A DNA stretch of 40,668 nucleotides, from the NCBI GenBank assembly GCA_021296375.1, contig JAGWAQ010000001.1, positions 1 through 40,668 of the forward strand, given 5' to 3'. Source of the DNA: Alphaproteobacteria bacterium. Its GTDB lineage: Bacteria > Pseudomonadota > Alphaproteobacteria > Puniceispirillales > UBA1172. The notes below the pieces were generated by a model that did not search any database, was not told where the DNA came from, and was given only the letters and a program-made list of their open reading frames with translations. The translations under genes were made by a program, and so were the position numbers. Below, piece after piece: positions 40,542 through 40,668 of this stretch (the stretch's first letter is position 1; each line of letters begins with the position of its first letter).

Positions 40542-40563
40542 TTGTGCAACTCTTCTGTCCAAA
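40542..40563 (-). repeat. Right-end transposase site R2
   Basis: On the minus strand, GGACAGAAGAGTTGCAC matches L2 (GGACAGAAGTCTTGCAAAC). It is 22 bp from R1 in the same orientation, a spacing similar to adjacent R1/R2 sites in Mu. Confidence 0.7.
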
Positions 40564-40564
40564 T

Positions 40565-40589
40565 GTTGCAACTCTTTTGTCCGGCTACA
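40565..40589 (-). repeat. Right terminal transposase site R1
   Basis: On the minus strand, TGTAGCCGGACAAAAGAGTTGCAAC begins at 40589. It matches the left terminus at TGTAG, GACA and TGCAA and forms the inverted repeat of the element. Confidence 0.75.
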
Positions 40590-40668
40590 TGATGATATCG
40601 CCGCAGGCCGTGTTGGTGATGCCGCCACCGCCTTGCCCCCCACCCCGTTCCTGCCGGCAGGAATTTAC
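40590..40668. other. Non-phage flank, right
   Basis: This is the sequence outside the inferred right end. An open frame on the plus strand (DDIAAGRVGDAATALPPTPF...) looks like the inside of a gene, apparently not the same gene as the left flank. The stretch is too short to identify. It does not start with the five bases found before the left end. Confidence 0.5.

Larger units (their letters stand above)
104..40589. mobile_element. Complete Mu-like transposable siphophage
   Basis: The element starts 5'-TGTAG and ends CTACA-3', the TG...CA ends typical of Mu-type transposition. Both ends carry two copies of a GGACAGAAnnnTTGCA site, in inverted orientation between ends. Inside are a MuA-like DDE transposase, a MuB-like ATPase, GemA/gp16, gp25-gp28-like genes and a MuF protein, plus a long non-contractile tail set (tube, frameshifted chaperone, tape measure, J-like tip). 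No sheath gene is seen, so the virion should be a siphovirus, as in transposable phages of the B3/D3112/RcapMu kind. Immediately outside the ends the 5-mers are GGTCA (left) and TGATG (right), so no target duplication is visible. Confidence 0.9.

Noticed and set aside
1-40668. tRNA, rRNA or insertion sequences
   Set aside because: No tRNA-like cloverleaf, rRNA-like stretch or second transposase was seen by eye; a dedicated tRNA search was not possible.

Overview
The window holds one essentially complete Mu-like transposable siphophage, with the ends inferred at 104 and 40589 (about 40.5 kb) and only short non-phage stretches at each edge (1-103 and 40590-40668). The GC-rich coding, a gene-transfer-agent-type 3-TM holin, a ParB-like early protein and CtrA-like TTAA-N7-TTAA sites all suggest an alphaproteobacterial host; genus cannot be told. 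The flanks do not show a matching 5-bp target duplication, so the contig may come from packaged virion DNA (random host ends) or from a rearranged prophage.

Layout. (1) 104-605: left end with two transposase-type sites, a helically phased GGTACAA array, TTAA arrays and leftward terminator-like hairpins. (2) 606-5895, leftward: a late operon of a 4-TM membrane protein (likely holin), an M15 peptidase endolysin and five proteins of unknown, probably virion or fibre, function. (3) 6115-7428, leftward and AT-rich: two paralogous HTH proteins flanking a two-TM protein, probably the immunity cassette. (4) 7429-7547: divergent early switch. (5) 7548-17912, rightward early operon, nearly every gene overlapping the next: small regulators, ParB-like protein, MuA-like transposase, MuB-like ATPase, DUF3164, GemA/gp16, a Mor-like activator, a DnaA domain-IV-like protein, DUF1643 and several unknowns. 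(6) 17913-20004: a second rightward unit from its own strong promoter. (7) 20164-25932, late operon: holin, gp25/gp26/gp27-like proteins, large terminase, portal, MuF. (8) 25965-28772: a small polyproline protein and a protease-scaffold-capsid fusion, ending in a hairpin terminator. (9) 28897-40448: siphovirus neck and tail genes including a -1 frameshift in the tail chaperone pair, tape measure, tail tip and a glycine-rich fibre. (10) 40449-40589: right end with two inverted transposase-type sites.

How it fits together. Repressor-like proteins would hold the switch at 7429-7547; the early operon makes the transposition machinery and a Mor-like activator. Three identical 19-bp elements (TGGCG-AAAT-CGCCA-CGCCA), each 19 bp before a -10-like hexamer, stand in front of the three late units (5969 leftward; 20164 and 25965 rightward) and are the natural targets of that activator. 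The most unusual points are this late regulon, the late operon lying outboard of the immunity genes, the repeated TTAA arrays resembling host CtrA sites, the repressor-TM-repressor cassette, and the capsid fusion with a well-placed internal start. All family names come from reading the translations, with no database search.
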